Shown here piece after piece: positions 20,901-32,704 of a stretch of DNA of 64,000 nt; the stretch's first letter is position 1; each line of letters opens with the position of its first letter. This DNA is from Prostheceraeus crozeri (Eukaryota > Platyhelminthes > Polycladida > Euryleptidae), in contig CAJQUW010000942.1 of the NCBI GenBank assembly GCA_907163375.1, forward strand, positions 29,277-93,276. Direction: 5' to 3'. The position numbers and the translations under genes are program-made. The notes beneath the pieces are model-generated. The model was given only the letters and a program-made list of their open reading frames with translations. It had not been told where the DNA came from and ran no database searches.

Positions 20901-22975
20901 TGATAATAAAAGGAGGTTTAGGTCAAATGAAAGAGTGGAAGCTTGATGTAATAGCGCAAACGAGAGAGAAGTTTATGGCCATGACAGCAAAAGTGCCTGT
21001 CGATAAAACTAAAGAAAATAAGACGGTCTATTTTGATATAAAATTTTTAGATTCCTACCAATTTATGACTGCATCACTGGCCTCTCTCGTGCAAAATCTA
21101 AAGTCTCTTCCACTAACACAAAATCTTAAGAAACAATATCCAAATCTAACCGATGAAGTCATCACACGGAAAGGAGTCTTTCCATATGCATATTTTGATG
21201 CAATTAGTAAACTCGGCGAGACTTCTCTTCCGCCCATAGATAAATTTAAAAATGATTTGATCGGTGCAGAATGTAAGACCGAAGATTATGATCATGCACA
21301 AGATGCATGGATAAAATTTGACTGCCATACATTTGGTGAATATATGATTGCCTACCTTAAGTTAGATGTATTTTTGCTGGCTGATGTATTTCAGGAGTTT
21401 CGACGAGTGGCATTAGAAGAAGATAAGTTAGATCCCGTCCACTTTGTCAGTCTGCCAGCCATGTCATTTAAGTCTGCTTTTAAAATGACTGGTGAGACCA
21501 TTCATCTCTTACAAGATCCAGAGATGTATAATTTATTTGAGCGAGGAATTCGCGGTGGTCTCACATTTGTAAATAAACATAGGTTAAAATCAAAAATAGT
21601 AGGCAATGACCAGACTCATCTGAAGTATTATGACCAAAATAATTTGTATGGTAGTTCATTATCCAAACCGCTACCTCACTCTGAGTTTAGCTGGTTAGAT
21701 GATAGTGAAATTCAACATTTCTCCAACCCTTCCAACATACTAGCAATTCCAGATGAAGGTGATTGGGGATATTATTTTGAGATAGATCTAATCTATCCAA
21801 ATAATATTAAACATAAAACCGTGGATTTTCCACTCGCACCCGAATCAGGTGAAGTGACCAAAGATATGTTTTCCGACTTTATGAAACAATTTCATAAAGA
21901 TTTAGAATCATGCGGTCAACCCGACTATAAGCCTTGCCGCAAACTTTTACTCACCCAGTATGATAAAGAAAACTATCTAGTCCACTTTAGCATCTTAAAA
22001 TTTTATTTAGAAATGGGTATGATTTTAAAAAGAGTTCACCGCATTATTAAATTTAGACAGAAAGCCTTCCTCAAACCATATATTGATAGCAACAGCCAGA
22101 AACGTGCACTAGCCCAAAATAATTTTGAAAAAGATTTTTATAAATATAAGAACAACAGTCTATTTGGTAAGACGATGGAGGATGTTAGAAAGCGCGTAAA
22201 CTACAAACTAGTTAATGATGATCAAAAGTATCACAAATTGGTCTCATCACCTCTATTCATCGATAGAGACATTATCGATGAGGATCTTGTAGGTATTAAA
22301 ATGATAAAATCTGAAGTTGAGTTGTGCAAACCCATCTATATTGGTCAAGCTGTACTAGATTACTCTAAGCTTGAAATGTACCAACTCTTTTATAAAATAC
22401 TAAAACCATGTCCTCTCGTAAAAGAGGTTCGTTTGTTGGGTGGTGATACAGATAGTTTCTTCTTAGGTATTACCACTCAAAAAGATTTAAATTTCAATGA
22501 AGTAGGAAAATCTTTAGAAAGATATTTTGATACATCAAATTATCCTACTGATCACCCACTCTACTCCATCAAAAATAAGGCAAAACTTGGCTGCTTTAAG
22601 GATGAGACAGCAGGGAAGGAAATAGATGAAATGATTCTCCTCCGTCCAAAAATGTACAGTATGAAATTAAAGGATAGCGACGATAGTATTAAGCGTGCTA
22701 AAGGCATATCAAGATCATTGGTCTCTAACATGAAACATAAGAATTTCAGGAAAGCCTATAGGAATAAAAATATAACGTTTGTCAATATGACAATCTTAAA
22801 ATCTAAGTCGCATGAGATCAAAACTCATACTTTTAGGAAACGGGCGCTTTCAGCATGGGAGGATAAGAGGTGCTGGTTAGAACACAACATATCTCTTCCA
22901 CATGGACATCCTGACACAAACATACCACCACCCAAAAGAATTAAACTCACACTACCACATTCAGGAGACGTGTAA
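17970..22975 (+). CDS. Protein-primed family B DNA polymerase of a Polinton-like element, six coding exons
   Basis: The last exon (from 19197) holds almost all the enzyme. It has C2H2-type fingers near ORF residues 22-47, 64-90 and 377-402 (numbered from the ATG at 19181) and ExoI YADIECY with D433. Next come an endonuclease-VII-like Cys/His patch with CxxCxxC from 513 and RDHDH at 532-536, ExoII FHNFKGYDSH and ExoIII YLKLDVF. The polymerase motifs are DQNNLYG (D818), KNNSLFGK (K990) and GDTDSFF (D1089). Five short upstream exons (17970-18045, 18301-18375, 18478-18753, 18861-19009, 19077-19137) have GT-AG borders and agree in phase. They encode a Pro-rich leader, for about 1,471 residues in all. 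No break is visible, so the gene looks whole. Such enzymes copy an element from a terminal protein primer. Confidence 0.85.
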
Positions 22976-23265
22976 ATAGATTCATCCTTAACTCAGTATT
23001 TTGATGTTGATTTCTGTAGATAAACATTGTTGTTTTATGTATCGCATGAGATTGTTTTTTCCTTGTGAATATGTGTCCACATCTGTACATTCCCCATGTG
23101 ATGACTTTTCCACTGAAAGACATTTTTCCTATCCCTGTATATTTCCACCCTTCACGAAGTAAAAAGACTTTTTGTATATAACAATGTTTATTGAAGTGCG
23201 CTCATGTATATATTTTCAGTGGATGTTGTATAAAGTCTATTGCTTCACATTCATGTACATATTTC

Positions 23266-23271
23266 AATAAA
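23266..23271 (+). terminator. Poly(A) signal of the PolB gene
   Basis: AATAAA lies about 290 bp after the PolB stop codon and just before the convergent minus-strand remnant. Confidence 0.5.
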
Positions 23272-23286
23272 TGTTGTATAAAGACT

Positions 23287-23866
23287 TCACTTTGTTTTCC
23301 GAAACACTAACGTTATGAGGGATTTAGTATCTTTCATGTGGATGCACTCTTGTAAACCATTGGTAATTTTGATAGTAATAGAGGGTATCATTTGTTTGAC
23401 GATAGGATGGTAGAAAATAGGTTCAAACAATATCTGGACTATTCCATATGAAGCGTCTTTGTCATGAATGAAATCGCGTAAAATGTATTCTTTTTTCTCA
23501 TCAAAAGAAATAGGTGAAATCAGATCACTTTGAATGTAAAGGTGTTGTTCATGTTTATTAAGGGTCATTGGTATTCCTACACCAATCATGTGTGTAGCAG
23601 TAAACACATTTTACAGCAATGAAAAACTACAGTTTTATCAAATTTTCACTCAATTGACAATGAATGCCATCGTCCAGTTTTAGAAGAGCACTTTGATTTT
23701 CAATCAAAAATGAAATGTGATGTATCTTTGCATCATCAAGTAACACTTCACATAACTCGCTTGTGCTAATTTTTCTAACAGGTGGGCAACATCGTTGTAT
23801 CGTCGATTTGCTAAACGACATGTCTAATAGAATAACACAAACAGCTCTATTCAGCTTAGGAAGCAT
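23287..23866 (-). pseudogene. Minor-capsid (penton)-like remnant, Polinton fossil
   Basis: Two adjoining minus-strand ORFs are convergent with PolB. The downstream one has a pattern I associate with the C-terminal end of Polinton minor capsid proteins: HLYIQSDLISP, then FYHPIVKQMIPSITIKI, then a final LVFRKTK strand. The upstream ORF is less clear. The piece is short and broken at least once. The call rests on pattern memory only, and a host or unrelated viral gene is possible. Confidence 0.4.
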
Positions 23867-23869
23867 GTT

Positions 23870-24524
23870 GCTTACATCACTGTCATTCTTCTTGTAAAGA
23901 TAGTCACTAAAAATAGCAATAGTAAATTATATTCACAGCTGAATATGCGAGCGTGTGAACGTTTTCATATCAGACAAAGCGATAACCCATGTCTAAAAAT
24001 GGATCCACCTCATTGTCGTAGATGTCAGACCATTCGATAAGATTCTATTCATCCTTATTGACAGCCTGATCTTTTCCCCATTCAGTGCGTGTGCATTCCT
24101 TTGTCAGTCAAATTGATGATGCATACCGTTTTCACCTTAACTCATTCATATGATGAGTCGTCAGTGAATGAAGGAAAAACTCAACGTTTAACATGCCTCC
24201 ATTAGCTATACATTAAACAGATAACACATTAGGAATTTAACAATCCGTGATACTTTATTGAAATCACATAAGCCTGTTATGATACAATGCCCGTTATGAA
24301 GGATGGTAATATGTATAGGGTACCACTCGAATGAGAGCAGCAGGAAAGGGTTCAGTTTCATAAATTATATAATGGCTGCTGTTTTTAATATTTGCTAGAA
24401 CCATTATAGTCTTCAATTGAACAGATACTACCAAATTCTTCAATATTAATACACCAACACTAACAGGCAGAACACCTTCTTTTCAGCAAACGAAATATGC
24501 TAATCACTTACAATTTTTATTATT
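23870..24524. other. No gene recognised between the capsid-like remnant and the right arm
   Basis: AT-rich core sequence without convincing ORFs. It may contain the promoter or lost 5' part of the minus-strand gene. Confidence 0.4.
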
Positions 24525-27355
24525 TTACAAATAGCTATACCTTTATTTCTAGCATACAAAGGCTAAAACTCTATTTCTAACGCATACACTATTAAAACTT
24601 TATTTTTAACTTGTAAACTGCTAAAAACTTTATTTTTTAATATGGAAACTGATGAAACTTTATTTCTAGCATACAAACAGATAAAACTTCATTTCTAACA
24701 TACAAACAGATAGAACTTTATTCTTAACTTGTAAACTTAAACAGATAGAACTTTATTCTTAACTTGTAAACTGGTGAAATTTCATTCTATTTCTAACATA
24801 TAAACAGATAGAACTTTATTCGTAACATACGCACTATTGAAACTTTATTCTTAACTTGTAAACTATTGAAACTTTATTTTAACTTGTAAACGGTTAAAAC
24901 TTTGTTTTATTTCTATCATACAAACAGATAAAACTTTATTCTTAATATACACACACTATTGAAACTTCATTCTTAACTTGTAAACTATTGAAACTTTATT
25001 TTTAACTTGTTAACGGTTGAAACTTTGTTTTATTTCTAACACACAAATAGCTTAAACTTTATTTCCAACATACACACTGTTGAAACTTTATTTTTAATCT
25101 GTAAACTGTTGAAACTATATCTTTCACTTACAAATAGTAGAACGCTAAGTCTAACTTGCAAACTAGTAAATCTTGCGATCTTATTTTAACAAACAGATAA
25201 AACTCTATTTCTAACATATACACTATTGAAACTTTATTTCTAACTTGTAAACTCTTGAAACTTTATTTTTAACTTGTTAACGGTTGAAACTTTATTCTAT
25301 TTCTAACATGCAAACAGATAAAACTTTATTCTTAACTTGTAAACTGATGAAACTTCATTTTATTTCTAACATACAAGCTGATAAAACTTTATTGTTAACT
25401 TGTAAACTGGTGAAGCTTCATTTTATTTATAACATACAAACAGATAAAACTTTATTCCTAATATACACACTATTGAAACTTCATTCTTAACTCGCAAACT
25501 ATTGAAACTTTATTTTTAACTTGTTAACGGTTGAAACTATGTTTTATTTCTAACATACAAACAGATAAACTTTATTTTTAACTTGTAAACGGTTGAAACT
25601 TTGTTTTATTTCTAACATACAAACAGATAGAACTTTATTCTTAACTTGTAAACTGTTGAAATTTCATTCTATTTCTAACATATAAACAGATAGAACTTTA
25701 TTCGTAACATACGCACTATTGAAACTTTATTCTTAACTTGTAAACTATTGAAACTTTATTTTTAACTTGTAAACGGTTAAAACTTTGTTTTATTTCTATC
25801 ATACAAACAGATGAAACTTTATTCTTAATATATACACACTATTGAAACTTCATTCTTAACTTGTAAACTATTGAAACTTTATTTTTAACTTGTTAACGGT
25901 TGAAACTTTGTTTTATTTCTAACACACAAACAGCTTAAACTTTATTTCCAACATACACACTGTTGAAACTTTATTTTTAATCTGTAAACTGTTGAAACTA
26001 TATCTTTCACTTACAAATAGTAGAACGCTAAGTCTAACTTGCAAACTAGTAAATCTTGCGATCTTATTTTAACAAACAGATAAAACTCTATTTCTAACAT
26101 ATACACTATTGAAACTTTATTTCTAACTTGTAAACTCTTGAAACTTTATTTTTAACTTGTTAACGGTTGAAACTTTATTCTATTTCTAACATACAAACAG
26201 ATAGAACTTTATTCTTAACTTGTAAACTGTTGAAACTTCATTTTATTTCTAACATACAAGCAGATAGAACTTTATTCTTAACTTGTAAACTGGTGAAGCT
26301 TCATTTTATTTATAACATACAAACAGATAAAACTTTATTCTTAATATACACACACTATTGAAACTTCATTCTTAACTCGCAAACTATTGAAACCTTATTT
26401 TTAACTTGTTAACGGTTGAAACTATGTTTTATTTCTAACATACAAACAGATAAAACTTTATTTTAACTTGTAAACGGTTGAAACTTTGTTTTATTTCTAA
26501 CATACAAACAGATAGAACTTTATTCTTAACTTGTAAACTGGTGAACCTTCATTTTATTTCTAACTTGTAAACTCTTGAAACTTCATTTTGATATACAAAC
26601 AGCTAAAACTTTATTTCTAACGTATACACCATTAAAAATTAATTTCTAACTTGTAAACTCTTGAAACAGTTATAATTTTATTTTTAACTTGTAGACTGTT
26701 GAAACTTTATTTCTAACTGGTAAACTGTTGAAATGATATCTTTCATTTACAAATAGTAGAACACTTTGTCCAACTTGTAAACTAGTAAATCTTGTTCGCC
26801 ATCGAATCTAACTATTTAAATCTTCATCATGGAAATCAATGTTCCACAGTCGGAGTAAAAGTTTGAGATGATACACTCCTGGCAAACTAACTCATGAAGT
26901 AGCTTTGCTGTAATACATTTCTATCTGTAAACATATGATAATGTTAAAGTGAATCTAAAACTTTTCAGCTTATTAATTGTTCATCGTTGCATCAACGCTT
27001 TAACACGTGAACAGTTATAATTTATTTTTAATTTACACTTAGTCTAACTTGTAAACTAGTAAATCTTGCGATCTTATTTTTACAAACAGTTGCACCTTTA
27101 TTTCTAACATATACACTATTGAAACTTTATTTCTAACTTGTAAACTCTTGAAACTTTATTTTGATATACAAACAGCTAAAACTTAATTTCTAACTTGTAA
27201 ACTCTTGAAACAGTTATAATTTTATTTTTAATTTACACTTAGTCTAACTTGTAAACTAGTAAATCTTGCGATCTTATTTTTACAAACAGTTACACCTTTA
27301 TTTCTAACGCATACACTATTGAAACTTTATTTCTAACTTGTAAATCTTAAAACAT
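24525..27355 (-). repeat. AT-rich minisatellite, right, expanded
   Basis: Mirror of the left array, but about 2.8 kb long. A block of about 884 bp occurs twice in tandem: compare the stretches around 25030-25260 and 25915-26145, which share rare words such as AGTAGAACGCTAAGTC. This duplication explains much of the extra length. Confidence 0.85.
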
Positions 27356-27597
27356 TTCATATGGGCGATGATGATAGATGAAATAGTGTCAAATAAAATT
27401 AAGATAGCTTACACTTCTGATACAGGGATAGCAATCGACTGCGATCCATGTGTAAAGAGCTTGTTAGACTACGAAAGAGAGAAGTGTGTTATGTTGCGTG
27501 TGGCGCGTGAGTGTCCTCCCATTTCATTCCATTCATCAATTCGTCTCATTGATAGAGACAGGTAGAACTCATGGTTCTCATAACGTATGCAATGGAA

Positions 27598-27799
27598 AGT
27601 TTTAGGCAACCTTCGACAGTTGGCTAAATGTCGCCCTGGCGCGAATGCATACTACGTTGAGACAGAGGCAATCACTTGCAAACATGACGCAGAGAGGTTT
27701 AACAAGATTGACCATTGCCAAATGTCCCTTGCGGTATACATAGCTACGGGTTTCACCGCCGCCCTTTACAGGAACGCCCGTCGAAAGGAAGTATTACAC
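27598..27799 (-). ncRNA. Structured RNA domain X3, right arm
   Basis: Mirror of the left-arm copy at 15449-15650. Confidence 0.5.
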
Positions 27800-27847
27800 C
27801 GAACTTCATTTGCAACGTTCAAGTTGACTGATAGCAGATTCAACTTA

Positions 27848-27916
27848 ATGATAGTATTCGCCAGTCCGAAGACTGCCCAGGGCAAACCGCGAGGAGGTTC
27901 TATCATGTCTTGCCCC
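27848..27916 (-). ncRNA. HDV-like ribozyme B, right arm
   Basis: Exact mirror of the left-arm ribozyme B. Predicted cleavage is before the G whose complement is C27916, and the RNA runs toward the element's centre. Confidence 0.93.
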
Positions 27917-27966
27917 ATGGTGGTCCTTAAGAGAGCCGATGGTTCGTTCTCGGGAGTAATGTCATC

Positions 27967-28233
27967 TTACACCCTACCAATTCTACTGAGAGAGTCTTTG
28001 ACTCTCTCTTTGGTAACACTGTCGACTTCCACACTAACTGGTACATGGCTAAAAAGTGGAATGTAGCGCCATTCCGTTGGATTGACAGCAGTTGCTGTCA
28101 TCGGATTGCCAATCCGAGCAAGATTATTAAAAACTCTGTCTTGCTCCTCTAGCCTGACAAACTCCTCAAATAAATTTCGCGGCCTTAACTGCGGTCCGCG
28201 AGGAGAGCTGACTTGACTGTTCGGCGTCTGCAT
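27967..28233 (-). CDS. Small 88-aa protein, right-arm copy
   Basis: Same predicted protein as at 15015-15281, in the same place between ribozymes A and B, with its own mirrored TATA box. Function unknown. Confidence 0.55.
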   Translation of the reverse strand: MQTPNSQVSSPRGPQLRPRNLFEEFVRLEEQDRVFNNLARIGNPMTATAVNPTEWRYIPLFSHVPVSVEVDSVTKERVKDSLSRIGRV

Positions 28234-28318
28234 GATTGAAATGGAATGAGAGGCAGTGGTTTATATACCCCTCTAATGCGACGCAACGTTCAAGTTGACT
28301 GATAGCAGATTCAACTTA

Positions 28319-28388
28319 ATGATAGTATTCGCCAGTCTAAAGACTGCCCAGGGCAAAGCGCATTGAAGGCTCTATCATGTCTTGCCCC
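28319..28388 (-). ncRNA. HDV-like ribozyme A, right arm
   Basis: Exact mirror of the left-arm ribozyme A, with predicted cleavage at the base paired with C28388. Confidence 0.92.
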
Positions 28389-28535
28389 ATAGTGGCCGAT
28401 TATACGGTAGTGTGTTAGTAGATTTCAATCATTGAAAAGGGAAGATGAGAATCATTTCATTTGTCTCATCAACGTTTATCATGGGAGCAATCATTGAAGG
28501 GACATCTAATGAATTACATTTCACTCTACTCCATA

Positions 28536-28741
28536 TCATAAAGACTAACCTTTGTCGAATGGCTGAAGTACTCTGACCTGGCGAAAGAAAGCGTCACGTT
28601 GAGTATGAAGTCGAACGCCCAACATGAGCAACGGCTCAGAGGTTTCGGTCTAACAAACGACGAACAACCCGTGCAACACAATCCCTCTACGGCAGTACCC
28701 GCCGTCCCGAAGGAACGCTCGAGCAAAGGAGGTATTACAGC
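28536..28741 (-). ncRNA. Structured RNA domain X1, right arm
   Basis: Mirror of the left-arm copy at 14507-14712. Confidence 0.55.
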
Positions 28742-29212
28742 GATGATGTGCTTTATGAGTAGAAGTGAATCTCTTGATAGCAAGAGACTATTCAACTAGA
28801 TAGCAAGTCAAAAATAACCTGATAGCAGGACAAATGTATAGTCAGTAATTTACACTTAGTGAGGAATGATAGATTTGAGTGTAGTGAGTGGCACTCGATC
28901 CCGTCGACAGCCCGAAGGCCTTGTACTGATCACTAGGGAAGTGAGAGATCTTCCCCGATACCCGCTCTTTACAGCTGAAGACATCATTGTCACTGCCCCG
29001 AAGTGGTAACAGCAACGCCGAGTCAAAGGTAGTGAACAGTAGCTGGGATCTAACCCCTCAAAGCTGCCTTAGTCTTAGTTAAATTTGAAATCTGATAGCA
29101 GATTTGAACTCAGCATACTTGAAAACCTTGAGGAAACATCCCAAGTTATTGCTTTGATCTACTTGATAGCAAGCCGTAGAGAGCTTGATTCACCAGCGTT
29201 TTGCAATGGAGA

Positions 29213-29420
29213 TGTTTAGAGGCCACCCATGACAAGATAGCTAAGACTCAACCGATTGGCGTTCAAAGTGCTACGTTGAGAGCTGTGTCAAATGCCCAAC
29301 ATGAGACATGAGTTGTCCCAGCGGTTACGGTCTTAAATATGACACATTCCCTTGCCACACTTATCACTACGGCATCGTCCGCCGTCCCGAAGGAACACCC
29401 TGTCAGTGGAATATTACAGC
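29213..29420 (-). ncRNA. Structured RNA domain X2, right arm
   Basis: Mirror of the left-arm copy at 13828-14035. Confidence 0.55.
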
Positions 29421-29967
29421 AAAACTCTCCGTGTCTTGCTCGCTTTCAGTGAAAAGCCGCTTATACCATGAGAAGACTGGCTCAGACATCATTAAAAATG
29501 CTTTCATTGACTTCAGCAGGGTCGAAAACCCCAGAAAACCTCCAAAACTAGTGAATTTAAAATTTTCAACTTTTTAGCACTACTTATGAAATTTTATAAG
29601 TAGTCCATCACTTAGGGCAGGTCAATAGCGACCGAACCTTTTTTGAATCAAGTCAAACGGACTTGTAGAAGCAAAGTTACGAGCCTTTAAAGTTTTGGAG
29701 TCTTTTATGGCCTGGAGACGAAGGCCATCTCCTGGCGAACCTCTAAGTCTGACGGCTTAGCTGATATCAGCAATGAAATTTTCTAAGTCGGTTTCTTACA
29801 GAAACTTGGAATTTGGAATGTCCGAAGCTATCATCGGAGCTCAGAGAGACGACCTACCTCTGACAATCGTTCTCCTCTAAATGACAAGTCTCCGTCGGTT
29901 CCCAGCTTATATAGTGTGTGGCGATCAGCTGATGACGTAATACCCATCATCCAAACACTAAAAATCC

Positions 29968-32185
29968 CGTCTATCTCCGGTTCTAGTGCTCCGATTGAGC
30001 TGGAAATACACCATTTCCATGTAGAATTTGACGCTGAATCCGAATCTGGCCTCCGTTTTCCCATCCGATGCTTCGTTTTGGCTCTACAGTAGGCAGCCAT
30101 CGCAAAAATTCTAACTCTGTCGTTTTTCCGAAAAATGTTGAAAATTTTTCTCGCTGATGACTTGAAACTCTCCGATTGACATGAAACTCACCATACAGAT
30201 AAAGAATCTGACGCTGATTCCAAATCTGAAATCCGTTTTCCCATCCGATGCTTCGTTTTGAAGCTAGAGCCCAAAACGTCCCAAATTCTAACTCTGTCGT
30301 TTTTCGCCAATGTCCCAAAATCTTAAATGGCATCTCACATCTAAACGAAGACAGATAGGAACAAGCCGATTCTTTCACTGAATTTGTCTCACTCTTAGCT
30401 TTCAAACGAGCTATCGCACGACAAAATCCGTCCACTGGAAGCCAAAATCGAAGCAAGCTGTCCAGAGGGGGGGGGGGACGTCAGTGAAATTTCAAAATTT
30501 GATGAAAAATGTTTTGGTGACGGTCCCAGGTCGAAATTCTACACTTTGGAAAATTTTCAAAATTTTTCCCATACAAACTCACTCTGACACTTAGGATTTT
30601 TTCAGGTAAGCGAGCTCCGACCTAAAATCTTGTAACCGCTCTAACTTTTGAACGGCTGCTCCGATTGACTCGCAACGAAAAATGCGGTCGAGCAGTGTTT
30701 CATCCTCTTTCCAATGCAAGTCGAACGAACAAAATCCGTCCACTAGAACCAAAGTTAGAACAAAGGGGGGGGGGACGTCAGTGAAATTTCAAAATTTGAT
30801 GAAAAATGTTTTGGTGACGGTCCCAGGTCGAAATTCCACACTTTGGAAAATTTTCAAAATTTTTCCCATACAAACTCACTCTGACACTTAGGATTTTTTC
30901 AGGTAAGCGAGCTCCGACCTAAAATCTTGTAACCGCTCTAACTTTTGAACGGCTGCTCCGATTGACTCGCAACGAAAAATGCGGTCGAGCAGTGTTTCAT
31001 CCTCTTTCCAATGCAAGTCGAACGAACAAAATCCGTCCACTAGAACCAAAGTTAGAACAAAGGGGGGGGGACGTCAGTGAAATTTCAAAATTTGATGAAA
31101 AATGTTTTGGTGACGGTCCCAGGTCGAAATTCCACACTTTGGAAAATTTTCAAAATTTTACCCATACAAACTCACTCTGACACTTAGGATTTTTTCAGGT
31201 AAGCGAGCTCCGACCTAAAATCTTGTAACCGCTCTAACTTTTGAACGGCTGCTCCGATTGACTCGCAACGAAAAATGCGGTCGAGCAGTGTTTCATCCTC
31301 TTTCCAATGCAAGTCGAACGAACAAAATCCGTCCACTAGAACCAAAGTTAGAACAAAGGGGGGGGGACGTCAGTGAAAATTTTTTCTCTCCGATTGACTT
31401 GAAACTCACCATACAGATAAAGAATTTCACGCTGATTCCAAATCTGAAATCCGTTTTCCCATCCGATGCTTCGTTTTGAAGCTAGAGCCCAAAACGTCCC
31501 AAATTCTAACTCTGTCGTTTTTTGCCAATGTCCCAAAATCTTAAATGGTGTCTCACATCTAAACGAAGACAGATAGGAACAAGCCGATTCTTTCATTGAA
31601 TTTGTCTCACTCTTAGCTTTCAAACGAGCTATCGCACGCCAAAATCCGTCCACTGGAAGCCAAAATCGAAGCAAGCTGTCCAGAGGGGGGGGGGACGTCA
31701 GCGAAAAATTTTTTCTCTCCGATTTCGCTGGAAACGTCCTTCCTAACCCAAAATTTCACGTAGATTCCGAATCTGGCCTCCGTTTTCTCATCCGATGCTT
31801 CGTTTGGGTGCTACACACCAAAACGTCCCAAATTCTAACTCTGTCGTTTTTTCGAAAAATGTTGAAAATTTTTTCTCTCCGATTGACTTGAAACTCACCA
31901 TACAGATGCAGAATTTCACGCTGAATCCGAATCTGAAATCCGTTTTCCCATCCGATGGTTCGTTTTGAAGCTACAGCCCAAAACATCCCAAATTCTAACT
32001 CTGTCGTTTTTCGCCAATGTCCCAAAATCTTAAATGGCGTCTCACATCTAAACGAAGACAGATAGGAACAAGCCGATTCTTTCACTGAATTTGTCTCACT
32101 CTTAGCTTTCAAACGAGCTATCGCACGACAAAATCCGTCCACTGGAAGCCAAAATCGAAGCAAGCTGTCCAGAGGGGGGGGGGAC
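29968..32185 (-). repeat. G-tract satellite units, right-arm mirror
   Basis: Mirror of the left-arm satellite. The unit count is the same, but the second long unit is about 330 bp instead of 489 bp, which accounts for the length difference between the arms. Confidence 0.85.
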
Positions 32186-32435
32186 GTCAGCGAAAAATTT
32201 TTTCTCTCCGATTGCTTTCAAATTCACCATACAGATGCAGAATTTCACGCTGAATCCGAATCTGGCCTCCGTTTTCTCATCCGAGGATACGTTTGGGCCC
32301 TACACACCAAAACGTCCCACATTTTAACTCTGCCAAAATTTTGAAGAAACAGTTTTTCTCGCCGATTGAGCTGGAAATCACACCACAGATGCAGAATTTT
32401 ACGCTGAATCCGAATCTGGCAGCCATTTCACCATC

Positions 32436-32539
32436 CACGACAACCTAGACGGTCGCCCATGTCAACCTAGACGGTCGCCCACGTCAACCTAGACGGTCGC
32501 CCACGTCAACCTGGACGGTCGCCCAAGTCAACCAGGCGG
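32436..32539 (-). repeat. 22-bp tandem repeat, right-arm mirror
   Basis: Reverse-complement counterpart of the left-arm 22-bp array, with the same number of units. Confidence 0.85.
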
Positions 32540-32704
32540 TCGGACCAACTCACTCGAGTCTCACACTCTGTCGTTGCAGAGGGGGGGGGGAGTCAGCGAA
32601 CATGTTGTGAACCAACCTGGCCGGCACACCACGACAGACCACAACCTCTGTCGTTCCAGAGGGGGGGGGCGCGCTGTGTTTATTATGGACCTTTTATTAC
32701 TACT

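Larger units (their letters stand above)
10387..32704 (+). mobile_element. Giant palindromic PolB element (Polinton-like fossil)
   Basis: A 22.3-kb element with very long inverted terminal arms. Its outer ends read AGTAGTAAcAAAAGGTCC and the mirror image. The right end abuts Gypsy pol sequence exactly, which marks the boundary. The parts are arms of about 6.9 kb and 8.2 kb, a core with a spliced protein-primed family B polymerase gene, and a minus-strand minor-capsid-like remnant. I see no integrase, packaging ATPase, protease or major capsid gene. The polymerase looks whole; the element as a whole looks reduced, and the capsid-like piece has at least one break. Near-identical arms argue for recent insertion or ongoing conversion. 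No six-base target duplication is evident. Confidence 0.75.
24525..32704 (-). repeat. Right inverted terminal arm of the PolB element
   Basis: Mirror copy of the left arm, with the same modules in reverse order on the minus strand. Its inner minisatellite is about twice as long as the left one, and its second outer satellite unit is shorter. Elsewhere the two arms are almost base-identical: the 88-codon ORF and both ribozymes are the same in both. Confidence 0.9.

Noticed and set aside
24640-24660. CTGATGA hammerhead-like core in the minisatellite
   Set aside because: The word is one unit variant (AACTGATGAAACT) with no flanking stems and no GAAA core at the right place.
25284-26361. Small ORFs in the right minisatellite
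   Set aside because: Low-complexity peptides that simply translate the AT-rich repeat.
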